Below, one piece after another: positions 51,402 through 60,363 of a stretch of 64,000 bases of DNA (positions are counted from its first letter, which is position 1; each line of letters starts with the position of its first letter). Both the position numbers and the translations under genes were made by a program. The notes beneath the pieces were generated by a model. That model worked only from the letters and a program-made list of their open reading frames with translations, ran no database searches and was not told the DNA's origin. This DNA comes from Pseudobacter ginsenosidimutans (GTDB taxonomy: Bacteria; Bacteroidota; Bacteroidia; Chitinophagales; Chitinophagaceae). Location of the stretch: assembly GCF_007970185.1 (NCBI RefSeq), contig NZ_CP042431.1, positions 7,237,342 through 7,301,341 on the forward strand, in the 5' to 3' direction.

Positions 51402-52784
51402 TTAAATCGACTCCCTTATGTCCTGCATCAGGCGCAAAGCGATATTATTTGCCGTGGTTTCGAAGTTACTTTCGGCATAGATGCGGATGATGGGCTCCGT
51501 ATTGGAGGAACGAAGGTGCACCCAATCGGAATCGAATTCGATCTTCAGTCCGTCTTCTGTATTGATCGGCTGGTTCTTGTATTTCTTTTTGATATGCTCG
51601 AAGATGGCTTTGAGATCGATACCATTGGTGAGCTCGATCTTATTCTTGGAGATGAAATAATCGGGATATTTCGCACGGAAAGATTTGATGCCATTCTTAT
51701 GGGCAGCCAGTGCACTCAGGAACAGTCCGATACCGATGAGGGCATCCCTTCCATAATGAAGGTCAGGCACAATGATACCACCATTACCTTCACCACCGAT
51801 CACTGCATTCTTCTCTTTCATTTTCTTCACCACATTCACTTCACCTACTGCAGAAGGGAAATACTCTCCTCCCCTGCTGATGGTGATCTCTTTCAGCGCC
51901 TTGGTGCTGCTCATATTGCTCACAGTGTTGCCGGGCCTTTTACTCAGCACATAATCAGCCACAGCCACCAGCGTATACTCTTCGCCGAACATGCTGCCAT
52001 CTTCACAAACGAAGCAGAGCCTGTCAACATCCGGATCAACAGCAATACCCATATCGGCACGATGATGTCTTACAGCATTTGCCAGCTCAGTCAGGTTTTC
52101 CGGAAGCGGTTCAGGATTGTGAGCGAACTTACCGGTTACTTCACCATTCAGCAGGATCACTTCTGCTACGCCCAGCGCTTTGAGCAATCCGGGTAACACG
52201 AGCGCGCCTGTGGAATTGATCACATCCACCACTACCTTGTACCCTTTCTCTTTGATGGCTTTTACATCCACCAGAGGATAATCAACGATAGTATCGATAT
52301 GTCTCTGCAGCGTGGTATCGTTAACGGTATATTCACCGAGCTTATCAACATTCGCAAATTTGAAATCCTCTTTGGCGGCAGTCTCCAGGATGATGGCTCC
52401 ATCTTCGCCACTGATGAACTCTCCAATATTATTGAGGAGCTTCAGTGCATTCCATTCTTTGGGATTATGACTGGCAGTGATAATGATTCCACCACCTGCA
52501 TTCTCCCATACAACTGCCATCTCAACTGTGGGTGTGGTAGACAATCCGGTGTCCACAACATCGATTCCCATACCGATCAGTGTATTCACAATAAGCTGCT
52601 GCACCATGGCGCCGCTGATACGGCCATCACGGCCGATCACGATCTTCCTGGGCAATTCCTCTTTACTGAGGATCCAACTGCCATAGGCTGCAGTGAATTT
52701 TACAATGTCGAGGGGAGTTAGGTTGTCGCCGGGGGTTCCTCCAATGGTTCCGCGGATTCCTGATATACTTTTTATCAATGCCAC
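51402..52784 (-). CDS. Phosphohexomutase, GlmM/phosphomannomutase type
   Basis: A 460-aa alpha-D-phosphohexomutase. The catalytic Ser is in ITASHNPKEWNALKLL, the metal loop is DPDVDRLCFV, the sugar loop is GGEGNGGII, and the phosphate loop is LRSSNTEPIIRIYAES. GlmM interconverts glucosamine phosphates for cell-wall synthesis; the SNTEP loop and length fit GlmM or phosphomannomutase. The start is GTG at 52784, since no ATG precedes SISGIRGTIGG. A TACTTTTG box (plus 52806-52813) is 21 bases upstream on the minus strand. Confidence 0.9.
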   Translation of the reverse strand: MALIKSISGIRGTIGGTPGDNLTPLDIVKFTAAYGSWILSKEELPRKIVIGRDGRISGAMVQQLIVNTLIGMGIDVVDTGLSTTPTVEMAVVWENAGGGIIITASHNPKEWNALKLLNNIGEFISGEDGAIILETAAKEDFKFANVDKLGEYTVNDTTLQRHIDTIVDYPLVDVKAIKEKGYKVVVDVINSTGALVLPGLLKALGVAEVILLNGEVTGKFAHNPEPLPENLTELANAVRHHRADMGIAVDPDVDRLCFVCEDGSMFGEEYTLVAVADYVLSKRPGNTVSNMSSTKALKEITISRGGEYFPSAVGEVNVVKKMKEKNAVIGGEGNGGIIVPDLHYGRDALIGIGLFLSALAAHKNGIKSFRAKYPDYFISKNKIELTNGIDLKAIFEHIKKKYKNQPINTEDGLKIEFDSDWVHLRSSNTEPIIRIYAESNFETTANNIALRLMQDIRESI

Positions 52785-52805
52785 CGTTTCAAAGTTTAAC
52801 GGCTA

Positions 52806-52813
52806 CAAAAGTA
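52806..52813 (-). promoter_or_regulatory. -7 box of the phosphohexomutase gene
   Basis: Plus-strand CAAAAGTA reads TACTTTTG on the minus strand, 21 bases before the GTG start. A -33 element was not identified. Confidence 0.4.
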
Positions 52814-52892
52814 AGTGTTTAGGCGGATGGAAGAATAACCAGTTTCGGGTATTTTACCCACAAACGGCCACCACTAATTGGTAATGCTTCCC

Positions 52893-52900
52893 TATTTTTG
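52893..52900 (+). promoter_or_regulatory. -7 box upstream of the SAM methyltransferase gene
   Basis: TATTTTTG ends 8 bases before the ATG at 52909, which would leave a leader of only a few bases. The nearest TTG (52878-52880) is only 12 bases upstream. Confidence 0.4.
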
Positions 52901-52908
52901 CGGCCATT

Positions 52909-53664
52909 ATGCTGAGCTTCACCCCTGTAAAACCAAATTGGTTCAAGGATTGGTTCAATTCGCCCTATTATCACCAATTGTATTTCCAGCGCGATCACAC
53001 GGAGGCCGCGCAGTTTATCAATCGTTTGCTCGATTTTTTACAACCTGCCGCCCATGCCCGGATGCTGGATGCAGCCTGCGGCCGTGGAAGGCATTCCCTT
53101 CAACTCGCCGGCAAAGGCTATGATGTGACCGGTACAGATCTCGCAGCGGAAAGTATCGATGCCGCCAGCCGTCATGAACTGAAGAATCTTCATTTCTTCC
53201 GTCACGATATGCGTGATCCCTTCCGTGTGAACTATTTCGACTATGTTTTCAATTTCTTCACCAGCTTCGGTTATTTCAACACCGAAAGGGAACATGATAA
53301 TGCCATCAGCAGTTTTGCACAGTCGCTCCGCCCCGGTGGTATATTGGTGATGGACTATCTGAATGTACAGTTTGCAGAATCACAGCTCGTTCATCAGCAG
53401 GAGATCGAACTTGGCAATGTGAACTATTTCATTACGCGCTGGTTCGACGACTCACATTTTTACAAGAAGATTGAAGTGCATGATCCCACACAGCAGGAGC
53501 CACTCATCTTTGGGGAGAAAGTAGCCAAATTCACACTGGAGCATTTCAAAGAAATGTTTGCCCGCCATCAATTAGAGATCGGGCAGGTGTTCGGGGATTA
53601 TCATTTCAACCAGTATGATCTGCAAAATTCTCCGCGTTTGATCATGGTGGCGAAGAAGCTGTAA
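52909..53664 (+). CDS. Class I SAM-dependent methyltransferase
   Basis: The 251-aa protein opens with a conserved-looking LSFTPVKPNWFKDWFNSPYYHQLYFQRD and has the SAM motif MLDAACGRGRHSLQLAGKGYDVTGTDLAAESI, then FDYVFNFFTSFGYFN and LRPGGILVMDYLN. The acceptor is not known. It is read alone on the plus strand, and its TAA abuts directly the stop codon of the convergent glycosidase gene with no base between. Confidence 0.85.
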   Translation: MLSFTPVKPNWFKDWFNSPYYHQLYFQRDHTEAAQFINRLLDFLQPAAHARMLDAACGRGRHSLQLAGKGYDVTGTDLAAESIDAASRHELKNLHFFRHDMRDPFRVNYFDYVFNFFTSFGYFNTEREHDNAISSFAQSLRPGGILVMDYLNVQFAESQLVHQQEIELGNVNYFITRWFDDSHFYKKIEVHDPTQQEPLIFGEKVAKFTLEHFKEMFARHQLEIGQVFGDYHFNQYDLQNSPRLIMVAKKL

Positions 53665-55743
53665 CTACTTTTCTTTTACAAATACCAGTTTCGGTGCTTC
53701 GCCTACATCCAGGCGAACAGTTCCGTTTTGCACAGCCACAGGCTTCATTACACCTTCAGCAAGCTGGTCCTTGAATGAAAGTACAGAAGCTCCCACTCCA
53801 CCGGTATGCAATGTATAATCGTTCACTTTTTTTCCGCTGCGTGTTGGACAATAAATGAAATAAGCAGCCGAATCAGGAGCGATCTTATTACGGTATTTGT
53901 AGATCCACACATCACCTTTTTCCTGTACGATCTTCTCGGGAACATAATTGCCTAAATGATGCACCAGGCTGTTGATATAATACCAGGCGGGGTATGGAAA
54001 GAAAATGAAATCTCCCTTTTGGCGAAGAAGTCCGCTGGTGATGAAAAGTCCCGGATCGTTTTCATCCGTATCATCTTTGATCCAGTAAATGATATAGCGG
54101 TCGAACCCTGAGAAGGCGATGAGATTGATGGCGCGGAGCAGCATGAGGCCCTGGCTTTCAGATTGGCTGTAACCGGGAACGAGTGGCGCAGATACTTTGC
54201 TGGTGCGACTCTTATCATAACCATATTCTCCCAGGATGCATTCCACATTGGGTTGCAGGCGATAGGTCTCATTGCGGGCCTTTGCCATTTTCTGGCGAAG
54301 CGAATCTTCTTCCGGAGTGATGCCTGCAGTAGCGCTGGTGAAAACATCTGTGGGGTGATCGCCTTTTCCATTGCTGGAATAGTAGTGGTATTGAATGCCG
54401 CCATTCCAGAGGAACTGTTTATCGTTGCGCATTGTTTTGCAGAGGAATTGCAATACGCGCAGCCTGTCAACATCAAAAGAAGTGAAGCCTGCGAGCATGA
54501 GGTTGCTGTTGGGATCGGCATTCTTGATGCCGAATGTTTTTCCCATCTTTCCTTCATTGCCATCGTAATCAGCTGTGCTTTGCGCGAAGTAGGAAACGGG
54601 ATTGCAGTATTTGTTGCCGCCCCAGGCAGCGTCGGTTTCATTGCCGTTCTCGTAGATGGTCATGAGATTACGACCGGAAAAACGATGCGGTTCTACCGAT
54701 TGAATGAGGTTGGTATCCACTTTGGTGGTGCCATAGCATGCGGCCATCGTCCACATCAGATTGGCGTGGCGCTCGTAGCTCATGGGATCTTCGGGGTTCA
54801 TACCTATTTTGGTAACGGGCCTGTCTTCGTTCCACATGCCTTTTAGTTCCATCCACTTCGGAACGCCGAGATAAGCGTACCAGATCTTGTTGCCAACATC
54901 CCGGGTGATGCTGTCTGCATACATCACGTAATCTCCGGAACCATTGTTCCACCAGCCGTTTGGTGTGATGTAGTACTTTATATTGGGCCAGTTATCGACT
55001 GTATCTACATCGATCCGGCTGATACTGGTATACATGCGTGAATAGTAGAATGGTTTCATCCAGCGGATATCTGTGCCCTGGTAGCAATTGACACCGAGGA
55101 ATTCCTTCATCATTTTCGGTTCCAGGCGCGGGCCTGTGTATTCAGCGGGAGGCAAAGGTTCCAGCGCTGCTAACGGGCATCCATATACGGCCGCTTCGGT
55201 GATCACGGCATCAGGACTGCTGAAGCGGAACATCAGGTACTGTGTACTGTCTGCAATTCTAAAATTGCGCCAGCCCCAGAAACCGGAATTGCCCTTGGTG
55301 GTGAAAGCGGCTTGCAGTTTCCAGTTGCGCATGGTGCCGGTATAGATCCAAACGCTGTCTGACAAATGTGAACGATCATAGAGATAAATCTCCGATACTT
55401 TGTGTGGTGCGCGGAGGTCCACCACAATCCTGCTGCCGCCATCCTTGAAATATAAATTCACTCCCTTGGTGGGATGGGGAGATGTTTTCGGAAATTCTGT
55501 CCCGAATTTTTCTTTCGGATCGGAGATAGCTGCTTCATCAAAAAGATTGAAAGGGCTCACCCGGGAAATATGCGCATAACCGGAAAGGTCATATACATCT
55601 TCTTTCGTGATGGTGGTGATCCTGCTGGATGAATTGCAGGGTGCAGGCTTATTATCAGCAAGCAAAGCCCCGGCAGGTTTGTCCGGGCCATTGCAGGCTG
55701 CAAACAATATCAGTAAAATCAATCCGGTTATTCCTGTTCTCAT
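53665..55743 (-). CDS. Lipoprotein, putative clan GH-A glycosidase with discoidin-like module
   Basis: The protein (692 aa) has a lipobox (FAAC, Cys17). Residues about 80-190 read as an F5/8 type C-like beta sandwich (GGSRIVVDLRAPHKVSEIYLYDRS, YLMFRFSSPDAVITEAAVYG). A barrel-like region follows. YENGNE (Glu369) has the Asn-Glu acid/base form of clan GH-A, and LGEYGYD (Glu506) fits the nucleophile strand. A beta C-terminal part closes it. I cannot place it in a numbered family, so the activity is inferred. The ATG at 55743 is chosen for the lipoprotein signal. It lies 56 bases after the LTA-synthase-like gene. Confidence 0.65.
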   Translation of the reverse strand: MRTGITGLILLILFAACNGPDKPAGALLADNKPAPCNSSSRITTITKEDVYDLSGYAHISRVSPFNLFDEAAISDPKEKFGTEFPKTSPHPTKGVNLYFKDGGSRIVVDLRAPHKVSEIYLYDRSHLSDSVWIYTGTMRNWKLQAAFTTKGNSGFWGWRNFRIADSTQYLMFRFSSPDAVITEAAVYGCPLAALEPLPPAEYTGPRLEPKMMKEFLGVNCYQGTDIRWMKPFYYSRMYTSISRIDVDTVDNWPNIKYYITPNGWWNNGSGDYVMYADSITRDVGNKIWYAYLGVPKWMELKGMWNEDRPVTKIGMNPEDPMSYERHANLMWTMAACYGTTKVDTNLIQSVEPHRFSGRNLMTIYENGNETDAAWGGNKYCNPVSYFAQSTADYDGNEGKMGKTFGIKNADPNSNLMLAGFTSFDVDRLRVLQFLCKTMRNDKQFLWNGGIQYHYYSSNGKGDHPTDVFTSATAGITPEEDSLRQKMAKARNETYRLQPNVECILGEYGYDKSRTSKVSAPLVPGYSQSESQGLMLLRAINLIAFSGFDRYIIYWIKDDTDENDPGLFITSGLLRQKGDFIFFPYPAWYYINSLVHHLGNYVPEKIVQEKGDVWIYKYRNKIAPDSAAYFIYCPTRSGKKVNDYTLHTGGVGASVLSFKDQLAEGVMKPVAVQNGTVRLDVGEAPKLVFVKEK

Positions 55744-55799
55744 ATAAGGTTTGTTTAGGGCGGTACACAGGATTGGATCGTCTTTCAAAGAAACCGGAT

Positions 55800-57806
55800 T
55801 TATGGCTGCTGCTGTTGCGGCAACTTCTTCTTGTTGTTCAGCAACAAATATTTTGCAGATTCATAGATCGCCTGGCTGAGCAATCGCATCTGCTCTTTTG
55901 CGGCAACAACAGATGAATCGTTACCAGGTTTATCATTGTTCACAACAGACACGAACTCTTCTTTTTTCGTTTTCAGCTGTGTGCGGTAAAAATAATCTCC
56001 TTTCACCACACCTGCCATACTATTGTCCGGGTCAAAGATAAACGCGAAATGTTTTGAAGTGGTATCCAGCAGGTCTTTTCCCAGCGAACTGTTGATATAA
56101 GTGGTATTGGTAAGGCCCGCGATGGTAGGCAGCACATCCATTTGAGAACAGATATTATTGACACGGCGTGGCTGGATCAGTTTGGGCGCATAGAACAGCA
56201 AAGGCACATGCTCTGCAGTCAAACGCTGTTCTGTCCAGGCATCGGGGAACATCGCTCCTGCGTTGCCGGGAATGCCGTGATCTCCGATAAAAACAAAAAT
56301 GGTATTGTCGAAATATTTTTCTTTCGAAGCCGCCTCCATGAATTTCTGGAAACAGTAATCCGTATAACGGAATGCATTTACTTCCGGCAATGTTTCGAAT
56401 CCGTATTTGCGGAGCGAATCCAGTGGCACATCGATCTTTTTGAATTCATGCTGGTCTTCTTCCGGGATCGTGTAAGGGCGATGGTTATCTGCGGTCTGGA
56501 TCACGGCGAAGAAAGGCTTTGTCTGTTTTGCCAGCAGTTTGTTGGATTCAAGGAAGAGATTCTTATCGCTGATGCCCCATACGTCGATCTTGGGTGCGTC
56601 CCAGTCATCCTGCTCATGCAATTGCAGGTTATTGATATTGTTGGTGAGCAGTCCGCGCAGGTTGGCCCAGCTGGTGCTGCCGCCGATGAGATAGAATTTT
56701 TCGTAATTGGTGAAATCGTTGATGATGATATGCTGGTCAACTGCTGCCGGGTTGCGGCTGGCGGTTTTCGGCATCTCCACATCGGGCATACCGGTGAGTG
56801 TGGCCCAAACGCCGCGGGCAGTGCCATAAGTGGGCGTGAAGCAATGGTCGAAAAAGATGCCATTCCTGCTGATGCTGTCGAAGAACGGTGTTGTATTGAG
56901 CGGGTTACCCCACATAGAGCTCTTGTAACCACTGAACGATTCGCAGATCACCAGCACGATATTCGGTTGCGTATTGATGGCGCCTGCACGCGGAGCCACT
57001 ACCCTTTCAAAATTCAGGGATGCAGTATTGGGATCGAGATTGTAATACTGTTTGATCACCGGGAACAGTTCTTCCACTTTTTTCTTGTCGAACTTATTGC
57101 CCCGGAATTTGAGCGTATTGAAAAATGATTCGAAGGGATTGAGTGAAACATTGGCCTTGTAATCACTGCCCAGCGCAAATGCATCGCTCCAGCGAAGCGG
57201 ATACTGACTGAGCTTGCCGAACAGGAAGAAGCCGAAAACCAGGAAGCAAACCACAAAACTGGTAATGCGCAGGCGCTTGCCCACCGGTTGCTGACTGGCC
57301 TGTATCCTGCGCCAGGAGCGGCGGATCAGCCATACGATGAACCAGGTGCCGATAGCCAGTCCAAGTACCAGCCTGATCACCGGGTAACTCTGCCAGACCA
57401 TACTGGTGCTGATACCGGCATCTTCCAGGTAATTGAGCACACTGGCATTGAGGCGCTGCACCAGGTAAGCATAATGCGCAAAATCTACCACAAAAAAGAA
57501 TAATATGATCAGGGTAACGATGCTCAAAATCACATTCCACCATTTCTTTCCGAAACTGCTTTTGAAAGGATGTAACCAGGGTGTACTGCCCAGTACCAGC
57601 AGGATCAGCAGTACCAGGGAGATGATCCGGAGATCGTAACGGGCGCCCAGGAAGAAGGCATCTGCGAGCTGGCCGAGGCCATAGCCCTGCTTATTGAAGA
57701 AGAGGTACAGTCCCAGGCGCATCACCGTGAACAGTACAAAATAGATAAGCCCGATACTCAATATCCAGCGGATCAGGGCCGGTAACCGGCTGATTAATTG
57801 TTTCAT
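55800..57806 (-). CDS. LTA-synthase-like sulfatase-fold phosphotransferase, membrane-bound
   Basis: A 668-aa protein with five N-terminal membrane segments and a periplasmic alkaline-phosphatase/sulfatase domain. NIVLVICESFSGYKSSMWG holds the first metal ligand, FTPTYGTARGVWATLTGMP has the Thr at the nucleophile place, and FVFIGDHGIPGNAG has the final metal pair. Such enzymes move phosphoglycerol or phosphoethanolamine onto envelope glycans or lipids. In Bacteroidota the acceptor is unknown. It is divergent from the PAP2 gene and probably co-transcribed with the GH-A-like lipoprotein. Confidence 0.85.
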   Translation of the reverse strand: MKQLISRLPALIRWILSIGLIYFVLFTVMRLGLYLFFNKQGYGLGQLADAFFLGARYDLRIISLVLLILLVLGSTPWLHPFKSSFGKKWWNVILSIVTLIILFFFVVDFAHYAYLVQRLNASVLNYLEDAGISTSMVWQSYPVIRLVLGLAIGTWFIVWLIRRSWRRIQASQQPVGKRLRITSFVVCFLVFGFFLFGKLSQYPLRWSDAFALGSDYKANVSLNPFESFFNTLKFRGNKFDKKKVEELFPVIKQYYNLDPNTASLNFERVVAPRAGAINTQPNIVLVICESFSGYKSSMWGNPLNTTPFFDSISRNGIFFDHCFTPTYGTARGVWATLTGMPDVEMPKTASRNPAAVDQHIIINDFTNYEKFYLIGGSTSWANLRGLLTNNINNLQLHEQDDWDAPKIDVWGISDKNLFLESNKLLAKQTKPFFAVIQTADNHRPYTIPEEDQHEFKKIDVPLDSLRKYGFETLPEVNAFRYTDYCFQKFMEAASKEKYFDNTIFVFIGDHGIPGNAGAMFPDAWTEQRLTAEHVPLLFYAPKLIQPRRVNNICSQMDVLPTIAGLTNTTYINSSLGKDLLDTTSKHFAFIFDPDNSMAGVVKGDYFYRTQLKTKKEEFVSVVNNDKPGNDSSVVAAKEQMRLLSQAIYESAKYLLLNNKKKLPQQQQP

Positions 57807-57838
57807 AGAAAGAAAATAGGCGCTAAAATTATAGTTTT

Positions 57839-57846
57839 TATTTTTG
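57839..57846 (+). promoter_or_regulatory. -7 box of the PAP2 gene, five bases before the ATG
   Basis: TATTTTTG ends at 57846 and the ATG begins at 57852, the same spacing as at mutS. No TTG at 17-21 bases upstream was found. Confidence 0.45.
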
Positions 57847-57851
57847 TAGCT

Positions 57852-58463
57852 ATGATTTTCGATCCCGGCAAGCTAACGTTAACATTCTGGCAACTCATTC
57901 AACCGGTAGATACCTGGCTGATAACACATATCAACCAGAACTGGGGAAATAAGTTCCTGGACACGGTTCTCCCCTATATGCGCGAGACATTTTTTTGGAT
58001 CCCGCTCTATCTTTTCCTTTTGCTGTTCGTAACCATGAACTTCAAAGTGAAAGGCTGGTGGTGGTTTGCAGGCGCCATCATCACGGCGGCACTGGCGGAT
58101 CTTCTGAGCAGCCAGATCATCAAACAGACCGTGATGCGTACCCGCCCCTGCCAGGATATGGAAGTGGCTCCCCTATTAAGATTTTTTATCAGCTATTGCC
58201 CCAGGAGCTCCAGTTTCACCTCCTCCCATGCTACCAGCCACTTTGCCCAGGCTATGTTCTTTTTCTTAACATTACGACCGGTCATTGGAAAAATCGCCTG
58301 GTTTTTCTTCTTTTGGGCCTCTATCATCGGGTATACCCAAATATATGTGGGCGTACATTATCCTTTTGATGTATTTTGTGGGTCATTATTAGGTTGCGGA
58401 ATCGGATATATGACAGGCAAAATGTACAACAAACAGATAGGTCCGCTTAGTTTAGACAAATAA
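57852..58463 (+). CDS. PAP2-family membrane phosphatase
   Basis: A 203-aa membrane protein with about six hydrophobic segments and the three phosphatase motifs: KQTVMRTRP (KxxxxxxRP), SSFTSSHATSH (PSGH-like with Ser-Ser-His), and TQIYVGVHYPFD. In the third motif the usual SR-x5-H-x3-D has Gln in place of Arg. The substrate may be undecaprenyl pyrophosphate or a lipid phosphate. The ATG at 57852 is chosen because the longer frame runs through the -7 box. The next gene starts 8 bases after its stop. Confidence 0.85.
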   Translation: MIFDPGKLTLTFWQLIQPVDTWLITHINQNWGNKFLDTVLPYMRETFFWIPLYLFLLLFVTMNFKVKGWWWFAGAIITAALADLLSSQIIKQTVMRTRPCQDMEVAPLLRFFISYCPRSSSFTSSHATSHFAQAMFFFLTLRPVIGKIAWFFFFWASIIGYTQIYVGVHYPFDVFCGSLLGCGIGYMTGKMYNKQIGPLSLDK

Positions 58464-58471
58464 AGCCAGCA

Positions 58472-59779
58472 ATGGGAGAAATATTTATAATACTGGGATT
58501 GATTTTATTGAACGGATTATTTTCAATGGCAGAGATCGCCCTGGTATCGGCCCGGAAGGCAAGACTGGAAGCGCAGGCTAATAAAGGCGACAGCAGGGCA
58601 AAGGAAGCGCTGAAGCTGGCTAATCATCCCGACACATTCCTGAGCACTGTTCAGATCGGTATAACGCTCATCGGTATCCTCACCGGTATCTTTTCCGGAG
58701 AAAAACTGAAATCCGGATTGGTTGAATTCCTGCAGCAATACGAACTCACAAGAATATATGCAAGCGGTCTCGCCACTGCCATTATCGTTGTGGCCGTTAC
58801 CTATTTTTCACTGGTACTGGGCGAACTGCTGCCCAAACGCATCGGCCTCTCCAGGCCCGAAACCATTGCCAAAACAGTGGCCGGCCCCATGCGCATCATC
58901 AGCATCGCCACCTATCCCTTCATCTGGTTGCTCACTAAAAGCACCTACGTGCTGGTGAAACTTTTCGGCATCAAAGCAAAAGACAACCAGGTTACGGAAG
59001 AAGAGATCAAGGCCATCATCAGTGAAGGCACTGAACAGGGTACCATCGAAGAAGCCGAACAGGAGATCATTGAACGTGTGTTCCACCTGGGCGACCGCAA
59101 TATCACCAGCATCATGACGCACCGCAGCGATATCATCTGGTTCGATGCGGCCGATAATGAACAGAACATCAGGGAAAAGATCCTTCGCGAACCACATTCC
59201 GTTTATCCTATCTGCGAAGGCAGCCTTGACAATCTCAAAGGTGTGGTATCGCTCAAAGATCTTTACGTCACCAACGATATGACCGTTTTTGCCGCCATCA
59301 TGAAACCAGCCCTCTTCGTTCCTGAAAACATCACAGCCTATACCGTGCTGGAGAAATTCAAGAAACAGAAGATCCATGCCTGCTTCATCGTGGATGAATA
59401 CGGCACACTCCAGGGAATGATCACACTCAATGATATCCTGGAAGCGATTGTGGGCGACCTGCCACAAATGGATATCGAGGATTATGAGATCCGTGAACGG
59501 GAAGACGGCTCCTATCTGGTAGACGGACAAATACCTTTCTATGATTTCCTCACGCATTTCGAGAAAACAGAATGGATGAACGAAGGCGAACAGGAATTCG
59601 ATACACTCGCCGGCTTCATCCTGCACAAACTCGAACGCATCCCGCATACCGGCGATACCCTCGACTGGCAGGGCTTCCGCTTTGAAGTGGTAGACATGGA
59701 CGCTCAGCGTATAGACAAACTGCTGGTGTACATCTCAGACGAGATCAAAGACAATATGGATGATGAAGATGATGACTAG
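58472..59779 (+). CDS. CNNM/CBS/CorC domain membrane protein (hemolysin family)
   Basis: The 435-aa protein has the standard order: an N-terminal CNNM membrane domain (IFIILGLILLNGLFSMAEIALVSARKARLEAQA, then LVLGELLPKRIGLSRPE), two CBS domains (RVFHLGDRNITSIMTHRSDI, then CFIVDEYGTLQGMITLNDILEAIVGDLP) and a C-terminal CorC/HlyC domain (DGSYLVDGQIPFYDFL, FDTLAGFILHKLERIPHTGD). Relatives act in Mg2+ or other cation homeostasis. Its TAG overlaps the stop of the convergent DUF6702-like gene in CTAG. Confidence 0.9.
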   Translation: MGEIFIILGLILLNGLFSMAEIALVSARKARLEAQANKGDSRAKEALKLANHPDTFLSTVQIGITLIGILTGIFSGEKLKSGLVEFLQQYELTRIYASGLATAIIVVAVTYFSLVLGELLPKRIGLSRPETIAKTVAGPMRIISIATYPFIWLLTKSTYVLVKLFGIKAKDNQVTEEEIKAIISEGTEQGTIEEAEQEIIERVFHLGDRNITSIMTHRSDIIWFDAADNEQNIREKILREPHSVYPICEGSLDNLKGVVSLKDLYVTNDMTVFAAIMKPALFVPENITAYTVLEKFKKQKIHACFIVDEYGTLQGMITLNDILEAIVGDLPQMDIEDYEIREREDGSYLVDGQIPFYDFLTHFEKTEWMNEGEQEFDTLAGFILHKLERIPHTGDTLDWQGFRFEVVDMDAQRIDKLLVYISDEIKDNMDDEDDD

Positions 59780-60324
59780 AATTCAAACACCATATCAGCC
59801 TGAGGATTGCTGACCTTATAACTTTTTCGCTTACCCCCCACAGTTACATGCATCATGTTGATCTGCGATTCGTAAGTTTCGTAGAGGATATTATTCTTTA
59901 CAGCCAGTTTTTTCGGTGGATCGGGCAGATTACTTACCTGGAAATAACTCCAGATCACATCACGCTCATGCTCGAAGCCTACAAATTCCAGCTTCAACGG
60001 CTTGCCGTCTGCAGTTATATTCAAATGCTTTACAATATATTCGTTCACCAACCTGTTTGCTTCCTCCTGGTTGGCAGGCTTGATCAGGTCCACACGCTTT
60101 TTCAGCGTTTCGGCAATGCCTTTTTCGAAATCATCGGTAAAAATTTTACAGCTGATCTCGATGGTTTTATCCGTAACATTGTGGTTGACATCTGTAACGC
60201 TCACATAAACAGGATGCAGTGTGGAAGCGGTTTCCGCAGATGAATTGGGAACGATGAGCATCGCAGCGATGGTCCAGAGCCATTTATACAGTAAGATTGC
60301 CATTAAACCTTCCGATTTTTTCAT
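59776..60324 (-). CDS. DUF6702-like secreted protein
   Basis: A 182-aa exported protein. The mature part starts HPVYVSVTDVNHNVTDKTIEISCKIFTDDFEKGI, which matches the Bacteroidota family DUF6702, then LNITADGKPLKLEFVGFEHERDVIWSYFQV and a C-terminal VSNPQADMVFEF. Function unknown. It is divergent from the HupE and M1 genes, a grouping I associate with Bacteroidota genomes. The signal peptide is slightly long (cleavage around NSSAE). Confidence 0.78.
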   Translation of the reverse strand: MKKSEGLMAILLYKWLWTIAAMLIVPNSSAETASTLHPVYVSVTDVNHNVTDKTIEISCKIFTDDFEKGIAETLKKRVDLIKPANQEEANRLVNEYIVKHLNITADGKPLKLEFVGFEHERDVIWSYFQVSNLPDPPKKLAVKNNILYETYESQINMMHVTVGGKRKSYKVSNPQADMVFEF

Positions 60325-60363
60325 TACAAATCTCTTGATTATTTTGTACCCTTTACCGCTTGT

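Noticed and set aside
56142-57128. 328-codon plus-strand frame opposite the LTA-synthase-like gene
   Set aside because: Shadow of the metal-binding phosphotransferase domain. No signal or known domain.
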